Of a stretch of DNA of 25,375 bases, positions 16,130 to 23,583 are shown piece after piece (positions within the stretch are counted from its first letter, which is position 1; each line of letters opens with the position of its first letter). The position numbers and the translations under genes are program-made. The notes beneath the pieces are model-generated. The model searched no databases, was not told the origin of the DNA, and was given only the letters and a program-made list of their open reading frames with translations. Location of the stretch: the NCBI GenBank assembly GCA_947071285.1, contig CAMTFK010000052.1:1-25375 (forward strand). The letters run 5' to 3'. Source of the DNA: an uncultured Bacteroides sp. (GTDB lineage Bacteria; Bacteroidota; Bacteroidia; Bacteroidales; Bacteroidaceae).

Positions 16130-17383
16130 TTATAGCACGGGATAAATCACTCCTTCCTTAATGGTAGTGTTAACGCAATTCATACCTACATAGTAAGGTA
16201 GAAAATGATAGTTATCCGTATTCAGCACCACGAAGTCCCCTTTCTTGCCCACTTCAATACTGCCGATGCTGTCCGCACGGTTCAGGGCGGCGGCACCGTT
16301 CAGGGTGAGGGCGGTGATGGCTTCTTCGATGGTAAGTTGCATATAGATGCATGCCAAGGCAAAGGTCAGCGGAATGGAACCGGAGAAGCAACTGCCGGGA
16401 TTGAGGTCGGTGGCAAGGGCTACGGCACAGCCGGCATCTATCATTTCGCGGCCACGGGCGTAGTTTTCTTTCAGGGCGAAAGCCGTCAGGGGAAGCAGGG
16501 TTGCCACGGTTCCGGCATCCCTCATGGCACGAATACCTTCATCGGATGCGTGCAACAGGTGGTCGGCAGAAACCGCGGAGAGTTCCGCAGCCAGTTCGGC
16601 ACCGCCCAACGGGACGATTTCATCGGCATGGAGTTTCAGCCCAAGACCGTATTTTTTGGCGGCTTGCAACAGACGGCGGGATTGCTCTACGGAGAAAACG
16701 CCTTGTTCGCAAAAGACATCACAGAACTCGGCAAGCTCGCCTTTTGCCACACAAGGCAGGACGTCGCGGATGATGAAATCGATGTATTCGTCCGTACGTC
16801 CCCGGTATTCTTCGGGCACGGCATGTGCACCCAGGAAGGTGGAGACAATATCTACCCGTTTATGCTCGTCATTGTTCAGGCTGCGCATGACTTTGAGTTG
16901 CAGAAGTTCCGTGTCTTTGTCAAGTCCGTAACCGCTTTTACCCTCTACGGTGGTGACCCCCATGGCACTCATTTGTTTCAGGAAGCTTTCGGCTTTGGAG
17001 CGAAGCTGGATAAAATTGCATTCGCGGGTAGCCTTTACGGTACTCACAATGCCGCCGCCACGCTCCATAATGGACATGTAGCTTTCACCTTTCAGCCGCC
17101 AGGAAAATTCTTCGGCACGTTCGCCACCGAAAACAAAGTGTGTATGCGAGTCGACGAAACCGGGTAACAGGCATTTGCCACGGGCATTGTAGTGCCAGTA
17201 GCGTTGGTAATATCCGTCGCGGCTCTCGCCCCGGGAGGGACCGACGTAGGAAATGATACCGTCGGTCACTTCTATCGTAGCATTGTCGATGATGCATAAC
17301 TCGCCCATTTCCTTGCCACAACGGGCGGAAAAACCGATAGGCGTCACGACACGTGCATTGAAGATTATCAGGTTTTCAGTCAT
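16130..17383 (-). CDS. hutI: Imidazolonepropionase
   Basis: A 417-residue amidohydrolase-superfamily metalloenzyme that opens 4-imidazolone-5-propionate to N-formimino-L-glutamate. The metal-binding HxH is H80/H82 in FVDSHTHFVFGG. Later ligand motifs are LKLHADEI, SADHLLHASDEG and the catalytic Asp in ALATDLNPGS. A small beta-sandwich from both ends (1-75 and the last 50 residues) completes the fold. I start at 17383 (MTENLIIFNARV). The open frame reaches 17455, but that extension would overlap the ftcD stop and has no conserved look. It lies 46 bp after ftcD and 45 bp before the cyclodeaminase gene. Confidence 0.97.
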   Translation of the reverse strand: MTENLIIFNARVVTPIGFSARCGKEMGELCIIDNATIEVTDGIISYVGPSRGESRDGYYQRYWHYNARGKCLLPGFVDSHTHFVFGGERAEEFSWRLKGESYMSIMERGGGIVSTVKATRECNFIQLRSKAESFLKQMSAMGVTTVEGKSGYGLDKDTELLQLKVMRSLNNDEHKRVDIVSTFLGAHAVPEEYRGRTDEYIDFIIRDVLPCVAKGELAEFCDVFCEQGVFSVEQSRRLLQAAKKYGLGLKLHADEIVPLGGAELAAELSAVSADHLLHASDEGIRAMRDAGTVATLLPLTAFALKENYARGREMIDAGCAVALATDLNPGSCFSGSIPLTFALACIYMQLTIEEAITALTLNGAAALNRADSIGSIEVGKKGDFVVLNTDNYHFLPYYVGMNCVNTTIKEGVIYPVL

Positions 17384-17429
17384 ATTGAAAAACTTTATTT
17401 GTGTAATCTGTATAAATTGGTGTCTTACC

Positions 17430-18329
17430 TTATTCTTCCATAATCCGCGCTTCAAGCACTTGTTGCATAGAGAAATTCTCTAAACCAAGATAATAGGAAG
17501 CTGTATCAATGAGCGCCTCCATCGGAACGAGGCCGATAATTTCGCTGCCCACGATGCTCACTCCATAACGCTGCGCTTCAATGCGGGTTAGTTCGAAAGC
17601 ACGGTAAAGGGCGGTGCGGGTGTAGTCCGTCATATTGATGGATACTTGCGTGATGCCGCGGTCCTTCAACTCTACCCCCATTGCCTTGCAATAGCGCAGA
17701 CCACCGCCGATGAAACGGATTTTCTTGGCAATGTCGTGGGCAATGTCCAGATTGGGAGTGCTGAGGTTGATGTTATAAGCCACCAAAGGCATACGGGCAC
17801 CGACAGCAACTGTTCCGGCAGTCGGATGACGCTCGGCAGGTCCGAAATCGGGTTGCCATTCGGGGAGTTTTATCTTTTCCGCCATGCCTTCGAACTCGCC
17901 TTTACGCACAGCGGCAAGGTTTTCGCGATGGGGGGCGGAAGCGGATTTCTCATACAGGAAAACCGGAAGGTTGTAGCGTTTAGCCACCTCGGCACCGACT
18001 TCTTTGGAGAGGGCGATGGCTTCTTCCATCGTTACGTTCTTGATGGGGATGAAGGGAACTACATCGACAGCACCCATGCGGGGATGTTGACCGGTGTGGT
18101 GATTAAGGTCGATGAGCTGAACGGCAATACCGATGGCTTCGAGGACGGCGTCGCGGAGCGGTTCGGGCTCACCTACCACAGTAACGACCAGACGGTTATG
18201 GTCTTCGTCATTGCTATAATCCAGGAGTTTCACACCCGGTTTTCCACGGAAAGGTGATATGATTTGGTCTATTTTCTGCAAGTCACGTCCCTCACTGAAA
18301 TTGGGGACACATTCAACGATTTTATTCAT
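17430..18329 (-). CDS. ftcD: Glutamate formimidoyltransferase (single-domain FTCD N-terminal type)
   Basis: A 299-residue cytoplasmic enzyme that transfers the formimino group from N-formimino-L-glutamate to tetrahydrofolate, releasing glutamate. It matches the transferase half of mammalian FTCD. The motifs are the N-terminal VECVPNFSEGRD, the active-site HTGQHPRMGAVDVVPF with H82 (the same number as the catalytic His in the mammalian enzyme) and a C-terminal subdomain from about residue 185. The cyclodeaminase half is a separate gene two positions downstream. The gene follows hutU after 225 bp containing a large inverted repeat, a wider gap than elsewhere in the cluster, so separate regulation is possible. 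Confidence 0.96.
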   Translation of the reverse strand: MNKIVECVPNFSEGRDLQKIDQIISPFRGKPGVKLLDYSNDEDHNRLVVTVVGEPEPLRDAVLEAIGIAVQLIDLNHHTGQHPRMGAVDVVPFIPIKNVTMEEAIALSKEVGAEVAKRYNLPVFLYEKSASAPHRENLAAVRKGEFEGMAEKIKLPEWQPDFGPAERHPTAGTVAVGARMPLVAYNINLSTPNLDIAHDIAKKIRFIGGGLRYCKAMGVELKDRGITQVSINMTDYTRTALYRAFELTRIEAQRYGVSIVGSEIIGLVPMEALIDTASYYLGLENFSMQQVLEARIMEE

Positions 18330-18404
18330 ATTGGTTTTCTATTTTGAGTGTTATTTCTTTAATAATAATCAGGGAGCATTCAGCTCATATTCTCGTAGTA
18401 TCTT

Positions 18405-18545
18405 CATTCCCCTCCTCCGGGGAGGAAGGGTGCCCGGAGGGCGGGGTGGTAGGTTAAAAAAGTAATCCTTATATATTAAGTAATCTGTGGTTTACCTACC
18501 ACCTCCCCCCGTTGGGGTACTCCTCCTCCCGGGAGGAGGAGAATG
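18405..18545. repeat. Large GC-rich imperfect inverted repeat (REP/MITE-like)
   Basis: Two arms of about 50 bp (18405-18454 and 18494-18545) flank an AT-rich centre of about 40 bp. Outer ends match as CATTCCCCTCCTCC against GGAGGAGGAGAATG, inner ends as GGTGGTAGGT against ACCTACCACC. Each arm also contains its own small hairpin (TCCTCCGGGGAGGA and CTCCTCCCGGGAGGAG). It starts 10 bp after the hutU stop. From general knowledge, GC-rich repeats of this appearance recur in intergenic regions of Bacteroidota. Its base composition clearly differs from the neighbouring intergenic DNA. It could stabilise or attenuate the hutU-ftcD transcript. Confidence 0.75.
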
Positions 18546-18554
18546 GAGATAGTA

Positions 18555-20534
18555 CTACCTTATATATTTATTAACCAGTTCGCCATCCGCCACATACGGC
18601 ATTGTGATATGGTAACCGTCAGCATGTGTCCGGTTGAACTCTTCGCTCGTCTCCATCGCATGTTCGTTTCGTGCCCACGAACGGCGTGCCACACCGCCCA
18701 TCACGTCCCAAAGCATTGCCGAACGGAGTATCTCGTCCACCCGCTCGCTGCCATCGCACACCATACCGAAGCCGCCGTTAATCGCCTTTCCGATGCCGAC
18801 ACCACCGCCATTATGCAATGCCACGAGACTCATTCCCCGCGCACAGTTTCCGGCGAAACACTGCACGGCCATATCTGCCATGACATTACTGCCGTCTTTA
18901 ATATTCGAAGTTTCCCGGAAAGGAGAATCCGTACCGCTGACATCGTGATGGTCACGTCCCAGCATGATTGGCCCGACTTCGCCATTGCGCACCATTTCGT
19001 TAAATTTCAGTGCTATATTCATACGTCCCACCGCATCCTGATAGAGAATGCGTGCCTGCGTACCCACCACAAGGTTATTCTTTTCCGCATCGCGTATCCA
19101 GTTGTAATTATCCAAATCCTGTCCGCGCCGGTTCGGGTCGATACATTCCATAGCGGCCTGGTCGGTCTTTATTAAATCTTCATGCTTGCCACTCAGGCAC
19201 ACCCAACGGAATGGTCCGTAACCATAGTCGAAAAGCTGCGGCCCCATAATGTCTTCCACATAGCTGGGGAAAATAAAGCCATTCTTGTCATCCTCTTCTT
19301 TGGCAATCTCCCGGACTCCGGCATCGTAGATGGCTTTCATAAAGGAGTTGCCATAATCAAAGAAATAAGTTCCACGCTCCACAAGTGCTTTTATCGCACG
19401 GAAGTGACGTACCAACGATTCATCCACCAGCCCGCAGAATTCTTGCGGATTTTCATGCAGCAGGTTCGTACGTTCCTCAAATGTCAATCCCACCGGACAA
19501 TAACCGCCTTCGTAAGCAGCGTGGCAGGAGGTTTGGTCGGAAAGTAAATCAATATGTATAGTTTGATTTACGGCATATTCCAACAAATCGACAATATTAC
19601 CATGATAGGCAATGGAGATAGGCCGCTTGCCATCCATCGCTTCGCGAGCCAGTGAAAAGGCATCGGAAATGGAATCTGTGACGTGTCCCACCCAACCTTG
19701 CCGGTGACGGGTTTCAATACGGGACATATCCACCTCAGCAATAATAGAAGCCGCTCCCGCCATCTCCGCCGCCTTGGGCTGGGCACCGCTCATACCTCCC
19801 AAACCGGAAGATATAAATAGGTGTCCTTGCAAATTACCTCCCTGGGGAATACCGAGTTTCATGCGTCCTGCATTCAGAAGTGTATTGAAAGTGCCGTGCA
19901 CAATACCTTGCGGACCAATGTACATCCAGCCTCCGGCAGTCATCTGCCCGTAATTGGCAACGCCCATCTGCATGGCGACGTGCCAGTCTTTCTGGTTATC
20001 GTAAAGGCCTACCATCATGGCGTTCGTAATAATGACGCGCGGCGCTTCGGGCTTGGAACGGAACAGGCCCAACGGGTGTCCGCTCTCGATAACGAGTGTC
20101 TGGTCTTGCGTCAGCACTTCGAGATATTGTTTGATAAGACGGTATTGCATCCAGTTCTGGCATACTTGTCCCGTCTCACCGTATGTGACAAGCTCGTAAG
20201 GATAGAGGGCAATATCAAAACAAAGATTATTGTCAATCATTACCTGAAACGCTTTGCCTTCGATGCAATTCCCCTTATACGCATCGATAGGTTTTGCCTT
20301 AAGGTCGCCCTGTGGACGGTATCGGTAGCCATAGATGCGCCCGCGTGTGCGAAGCTCTTCCATGAACTCCGGGGCAAGGGTTTCATGTAATTCTTTGGGA
20401 ATATAGCGCAATGCGTTCTTCAACGCCGTGGCCGTCTGTGCAGGCGAAAGAGTAAAACCACGGTCGGGAGCCCGCCGGATACCCTCAACGAAAGTAGGGT
20501 AAGGGGGCAATGTGTTACTTAGGGTTATTTCCAT
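18555..20534 (-). CDS. hutU: Urocanate hydratase, long form
   Basis: A 659-residue NAD+-dependent enzyme that hydrates urocanate to 4-imidazolone-5-propionate. The dinucleotide-binding segment SSGLGGMSGAQPKAAEMAG lies at about 242-260, preceded by GGWMYIGPQGIVHGTFNT (about 201-218). The conserved Cys-containing QTSCHAAYEGGYCPVG and the C-terminal LVALHNGGGVGIGKAINGGF (20 residues) are present. Proteobacterial and Bacillus HutU are about 555 residues. This version is about 100 residues longer, with extra N-terminal sequence and internal insertions, and is close to the size of vertebrate urocanase (about 676). First gene of the cluster. No perfect promoter is visible in the short 5' region (20535-20597) before the neighbouring terminator. 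Confidence 0.97.
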   Translation of the reverse strand: MEITLSNTLPPYPTFVEGIRRAPDRGFTLSPAQTATALKNALRYIPKELHETLAPEFMEELRTRGRIYGYRYRPQGDLKAKPIDAYKGNCIEGKAFQVMIDNNLCFDIALYPYELVTYGETGQVCQNWMQYRLIKQYLEVLTQDQTLVIESGHPLGLFRSKPEAPRVIITNAMMVGLYDNQKDWHVAMQMGVANYGQMTAGGWMYIGPQGIVHGTFNTLLNAGRMKLGIPQGGNLQGHLFISSGLGGMSGAQPKAAEMAGAASIIAEVDMSRIETRHRQGWVGHVTDSISDAFSLAREAMDGKRPISIAYHGNIVDLLEYAVNQTIHIDLLSDQTSCHAAYEGGYCPVGLTFEERTNLLHENPQEFCGLVDESLVRHFRAIKALVERGTYFFDYGNSFMKAIYDAGVREIAKEEDDKNGFIFPSYVEDIMGPQLFDYGYGPFRWVCLSGKHEDLIKTDQAAMECIDPNRRGQDLDNYNWIRDAEKNNLVVGTQARILYQDAVGRMNIALKFNEMVRNGEVGPIMLGRDHHDVSGTDSPFRETSNIKDGSNVMADMAVQCFAGNCARGMSLVALHNGGGVGIGKAINGGFGMVCDGSERVDEILRSAMLWDVMGGVARRSWARNEHAMETSEEFNRTHADGYHITMPYVADGELVNKYIR

Positions 20535-20597
20535 AACATGCAGGATGAAAGGTTACAAAATGTCATCAGTTTACTTCCGTAAGCTGCCGCAATATAG

Positions 20598-20638
20598 AAA
20601 TAAATCCCGATATCAGCAAAGGATACCGGGATTTATTT
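20598..20638 (-). terminator. Terminator after the 20648-21274 gene
   Basis: AAATAAATCCCGATATC (20598-20614) pairs with 20622-20638 over 17 positions with one G-T type mismatch and a 7-nt loop. The stop of the exported protein gene is 10 bp away. AT-rich ends on both sides would allow function in either direction, but only the minus-strand gene feeds into it here. Confidence 0.75.
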
Positions 20639-20647
20639 ATCATTTCG

Positions 20648-21274
20648 TCATTTCAATTGCAGTAGGTACTTGCCTGTGACTTCCGCCCTCTCACTATCTT
20701 CTTTGAGAAAAGCTTCCAGAAGTTCCGGCTCATTCTTTAGCAGAAGCAACATCTTGTCTTTTCCTACGAACTCTACTTTTCCCGTCTCCGGATTCAGTTC
20801 ATAGTAGACACGCGCATTCACCAGTCCCGACGCCGCAATAGCTGTGCCCACATCTCCACCGAGCTTCGTGGCATCGGCGGGCTGAGTAGTACTTGCCGCC
20901 ACAGAGCCTACAGGCTGCGCGTAGAAATAAATCTTTCCCTGCACCCACATGGCAGGCGCATACCAGCCTCCAAAACGAAAACGTTTATAACGAACCTTTT
21001 TACAGTTGACATATAACGCCGAGTCCGACTTCACCGCATAACAGCGGGATTTCAAATATCGGCAGAGACCGGGATTTTCATCCACCGAGATGCGATAATC
21101 AGCTCCCCCCATCAGCAAAATCTGATTCTTAGAGCGCTTCTCAATCTTCAACGTGGAGAGTGTGTCGCCACGGTCTTCCACCAGTTCCTTCAAATTGGCA
21201 TATATCACATGTTGGGCGCTTCCATGCAAAGCAACCAATAAACAGAATATGCCTAATAACCACCACCTTTTCAT
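20648..21274 (-). CDS. Exported protein of unknown function
   Basis: A 208-residue protein with a clear signal peptide (MKRWWLLGIFCLLVALHGSAQ, cleavage near Ala20-Gln21), so it is periplasmic or beyond. The mature part alternates short beta-like stretches (QILLMGGADYRIS, KIYFYAQPVGSV, ARVYYELNPETGKVEFVG) with a Ser/Thr/Ala-rich linker (about 127-150) and ends in a helix. Two Cys flank YLKSR (CRYLKSRC), and a third follows in YVNCKK. I believe similar proteins are annotated in Bacteroides as a domain of unknown function, but I am not certain which (DUF6563 is a guess). Own promoter and terminator make it a single-gene unit between hut and the MutS-like gene. Confidence 0.85.
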   Translation of the reverse strand: MKRWWLLGIFCLLVALHGSAQHVIYANLKELVEDRGDTLSTLKIEKRSKNQILLMGGADYRISVDENPGLCRYLKSRCYAVKSDSALYVNCKKVRYKRFRFGGWYAPAMWVQGKIYFYAQPVGSVAASTTQPADATKLGGDVGTAIAASGLVNARVYYELNPETGKVEFVGKDKMLLLLKNEPELLEAFLKEDSERAEVTGKYLLQLK

Positions 21275-21312
21275 ACCGCAAGTTTTTCTTTCTAAAACAC
21301 TCTTATTTGAGC

Positions 21313-21344
21313 GAAAGTTACATTATTTATCCAAGAAGAGCAAA
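21313..21344 (-). promoter_or_regulatory. Predicted promoter for the exported-protein gene
   Basis: On the minus strand, TTTG (21341-21344) is followed after exactly 20 nt by TAACTTTC (21313-21320), one base off TAnnTTTG. This predicts a leader of about 30 nt before the ATG at 21274. Confidence 0.5.
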
Positions 21345-21361
21345 TAAATGAAAGAAAAAGT

Positions 21362-21398
21362 GGAGATAGCGGAAATAAATGTCTCCGATTATTTCCGG
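21362..21398. repeat. Overlapping inverted repeats
   Basis: CGGAAATAA (21370-21378) pairs with TTATTTCCG (21389-21397), while GGAGA (21362-21366) pairs with TCTCC (21382-21386). The two stems cannot form together. They lie upstream of both divergent promoters. Function unknown. Confidence 0.35.
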
Positions 21399-21495
21399 CA
21401 GAAGCCTTCTTTACCCAGTATATGCATTAGACAGAATAATAACAAAAAGGGAAAAAGGGAAATAGCATAGGCTTTACATTATCAACGCATTACAA

Positions 21496-21628
21496 GGATA
21501 CACTCGTATCCCTTACAGGGGGATGATAGTTCCCCCTCATGGGAACGACAGTTTCCCACCATGGGAACGCGAGTTTCCTACCATGGGAACGAGAGTGTCC
21601 CTTCATGGGAACCGCAGTGTCCCTTGGT
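21496..21628. repeat. Six 22-bp palindromic tandem repeats
   Basis: Units begin at 21496, 21519, 21541, 21563, 21585 and 21607, each 22 bp, with one extra base after the first. A seventh, decayed unit may follow at 21629-21650. Typical unit: GGGAACGACAGTTTCCCACC plus AT. Every unit has an internal dyad, GGGAAC-n4-GTTTCCC or a variant. The first unit differs on both arms yet still pairs (GGATAC-actc-GTATCC), and the second reads GGGGA...TTCCCC. The 22-bp period is close to two helical turns, so all palindromes would face the same side of the DNA. The array ends 50 bp before the -33 element of the MutS-like gene. Confidence 0.85.
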
Positions 21629-21678
21629 GGATAGACTGTTCTTCATTAGTATATCAACAAGAGAAAGCTGGATAAGCA

Positions 21679-21710
21679 TTTGGTTATAATCTATGCTTGT
21701 TTTACCTTTG
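21679..21710 (+). promoter_or_regulatory. Predicted promoter for the MutS-like gene
   Basis: TTTG (21679-21682), a 20-nt spacer and TACCTTTG (21703-21710) form a full match to the Bacteroidota consensus. The start codon at 21693 lies inside this promoter, which supports the later ATG at 21729 and a leader of about a dozen nucleotides. Confidence 0.7.
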
Positions 21711-21728
21711 CAAGCAAAGAAGAAGATA

Positions 21729-23540
21729 ATGAACACAATCAATGAGATAACTGCCACTTATCAGCATATTGCCGAAGAGGGGCGCCGGAAACTGAATAAA
21801 GTACAAAACAAGATTTACCGCATAGGTACTCTCCGATTACTGCTGTTCGTTGCCGGAGTAGCGGGAATCATATACTTTTGGTCGGCAGGTTGGGTAGTGC
21901 TGACAGGGGTCATTGCCGTAACACTTCTGCCTTTCATCCTGCTAATAAAGTATCATAACCGCCTGTTCCACTGGAAAGACTACCTGGAAAAGAAGATAGA
22001 AATCAACGAACAGGAGCTTGCCGCACTGAATTATAACACGGCATCCTTTGAGGATGGAGCCGAGTTCGTAGACCCGGCACATCTGTATAGTTTCGATTTG
22101 GATGTCTTTGGACCTCATTCTCTGTTTCAATATATCAACCGGACGTGTACACAGCTTGGAAAGAACCTGTTAGCCACTTGGTTGGGCACACATCTGGAGA
22201 AGAAAACAGACATAGAAGCCCGGCAGGAAGCTGTCCGCGAACTCGCTCCGCTCCTGGAATTCAGACAGGAATTTCGCATCCTGGGATTACTGCATAAAGG
22301 GAAAGCGGCCGACGAAGATGAACTCAAAGCATGGGCCAAAAGTCCGAGCATCTTCCGGAAGAGCCTGTTTTTCCGCATGTTGCCTTGGTTAGTCGGTGGA
22401 ACAAATGCAGTGTGCATTGCACTTGCAATTGCAGACATCATTCCGGCCAGTGTTTGTGGAGCCGTATGGGTATGTTTTGTATTCGCTAGTTTCAGTTTCA
22501 CCGGCAGAATCACCAAGATGCAAGCAGTGTATGGCAAGAAACTGCAAATACTGGCAACGTATGCCAATCTGCTCCGCCTTATAGAAAACCAACCGGTGAA
22601 AAGCCATGTATTAAACGAAGTAAAAACGTGGATTGGCGGCGAAAAACAGACTGCCTCCCACTCCATCCAACGACTGAGCAAACTAATGGACGAACTCGAC
22701 CAACGAAACAATGCTTTCATGTATGCCATTCTCAACGGTCTCTTCTTCTGGGAAATCCGACAGATCATGCGTATCGAAGGATGGAAAGAACAGTATGCTT
22801 CGGAATTGCCCCGTTGGCTGACAGCCATCGCCCACATGGATGCGTTATGCTCACTGGCGACTTTTGCCTACAACCATCCGGACTACTCTTATCCTGTCAT
22901 CGCCACCCGTTCTTTCTGCCTCCGCGCCGAAGATATGGGACATCCGCTAATGAACCGCGACAAATGTGTGCGCAACGACATCGACATAGAGAAACGTCCT
23001 TTCTTTATCATCATTACCGGCGCCAATATGGCAGGCAAAAGTACATATCTCCGCACGGTAGGCATCAACTATTTGTTAGCCTGCATCGGAGCACCTACCT
23101 GTACCCGGCAAATGGAACTATATCCTGCCCGTCTCATCACCAGCCTGCGTACCAGTGACTCTCTGACCGACAACGAATCTTATTTCTTCGCCGAACTCAA
23201 ACGGCTGAAACTTATTATCGACAAACTGCAAGCCGGTGAGGAATTATTCATCATCCTCGACGAAATTTTAAAAGGGACCAACTCCACAGATAAGCAAAAA
23301 GGTTCTCTCGCTCTCATCAAGCAATTCATGACTTTACAGGCAAACGGCATCATCGCCACTCACGACTTGATGCTTGGTACCCTTGCCGAGATCTTCCCTA
23401 CCGATATACGCAACTATCGTTTCGAAGCCGACATTACCGACAATGAACTCACTTTCTCATATCGTCTGCGCGAAGGGGTAGCCCAGAATATGAATGCTTG
23501 CTTCCTGATGAAAAAAATGGGGATAGCCGTCACCGACTAA
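21729..23540 (+). CDS. Membrane-anchored MutS-like ATPase
   Basis: A 603-residue protein with the MutS core and ATPase domains but without the mismatch-recognition and connector domains of MutS. Two hydrophobic blocks (about 35-75 and 215-257, the second probably two passes) predict membrane anchoring. Charged helical stretches (about 80-210 and 260-420) correspond to lever/core helices. The ABC-type ATPase is intact: a strand-entry motif HPLMNRDKCVRND (405-417), Walker A GANMAGKST (431-439), Walker B FIILDE (507-512), a D-loop-like GTNSTDKQKGS and the switch His in ATHD (H545). I start at 21729 because 21693 falls inside the promoter. Such proteins are often annotated as DNA mismatch repair MutS, but without a mismatch-binding domain and with membrane helices that role is doubtful. 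The true role is unknown. Confidence 0.9.
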   Translation: MNTINEITATYQHIAEEGRRKLNKVQNKIYRIGTLRLLLFVAGVAGIIYFWSAGWVVLTGVIAVTLLPFILLIKYHNRLFHWKDYLEKKIEINEQELAALNYNTASFEDGAEFVDPAHLYSFDLDVFGPHSLFQYINRTCTQLGKNLLATWLGTHLEKKTDIEARQEAVRELAPLLEFRQEFRILGLLHKGKAADEDELKAWAKSPSIFRKSLFFRMLPWLVGGTNAVCIALAIADIIPASVCGAVWVCFVFASFSFTGRITKMQAVYGKKLQILATYANLLRLIENQPVKSHVLNEVKTWIGGEKQTASHSIQRLSKLMDELDQRNNAFMYAILNGLFFWEIRQIMRIEGWKEQYASELPRWLTAIAHMDALCSLATFAYNHPDYSYPVIATRSFCLRAEDMGHPLMNRDKCVRNDIDIEKRPFFIIITGANMAGKSTYLRTVGINYLLACIGAPTCTRQMELYPARLITSLRTSDSLTDNESYFFAELKRLKLIIDKLQAGEELFIILDEILKGTNSTDKQKGSLALIKQFMTLQANGIIATHDLMLGTLAEIFPTDIRNYRFEADITDNELTFSYRLREGVAQNMNACFLMKKMGIAVTD

Positions 23541-23571
23541 TCCCCACTAACTTAAAGTTAAGTCCAGTAAA

Positions 23572-23583
23572 AGCCTATAGGCT
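23572..23583. repeat. Perfect 12-bp palindrome between convergent genes
   Basis: AGCCTATAGGCT overlaps the first two bases of the stop of the minus-strand 23582-24121 gene. Just before it, TAACTT-A-AAGTTA (about 23548-23560) forms another short dyad. They are the only stem-forming elements between the two convergent genes and could give weak bidirectional termination. Confidence 0.35.

Larger units (their letters stand above)
21275..21728. other. Divergent intergenic region with promoters and a repeat array
   Basis: No coding potential is seen in these 454 bp. In order, they hold the minus-strand promoter of the exported-protein gene (21313-21344), two overlapping inverted repeats (21362-21398), an A/G-rich stretch (about 21430-21465), the 22-bp palindromic tandem array (21496-21628, with a decayed unit to 21650) and the plus-strand promoter of the MutS-like gene (21679-21710). 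Confidence 0.7.

Noticed and set aside
16205..17167. 320-codon open frame on the plus strand
   Set aside because: It is antisense to hutI, whose catalytic motifs are complete. The translated sequence has no recognisable features and arises from codon bias.
18405..18545. Complete insertion sequence
   Set aside because: The element is about 140 bp and carries no transposase frame. At most it is a non-autonomous or REP-type repeat.
21496..21650. CRISPR array
   Set aside because: Units of 22 bp follow each other directly without unique spacers, each unit is diverged, and no cas gene is in the window.
21693..23540. Earlier start of the MutS-like gene at 21693
   Set aside because: That codon lies within the predicted promoter (21679-21710), upstream of the expected transcription start.
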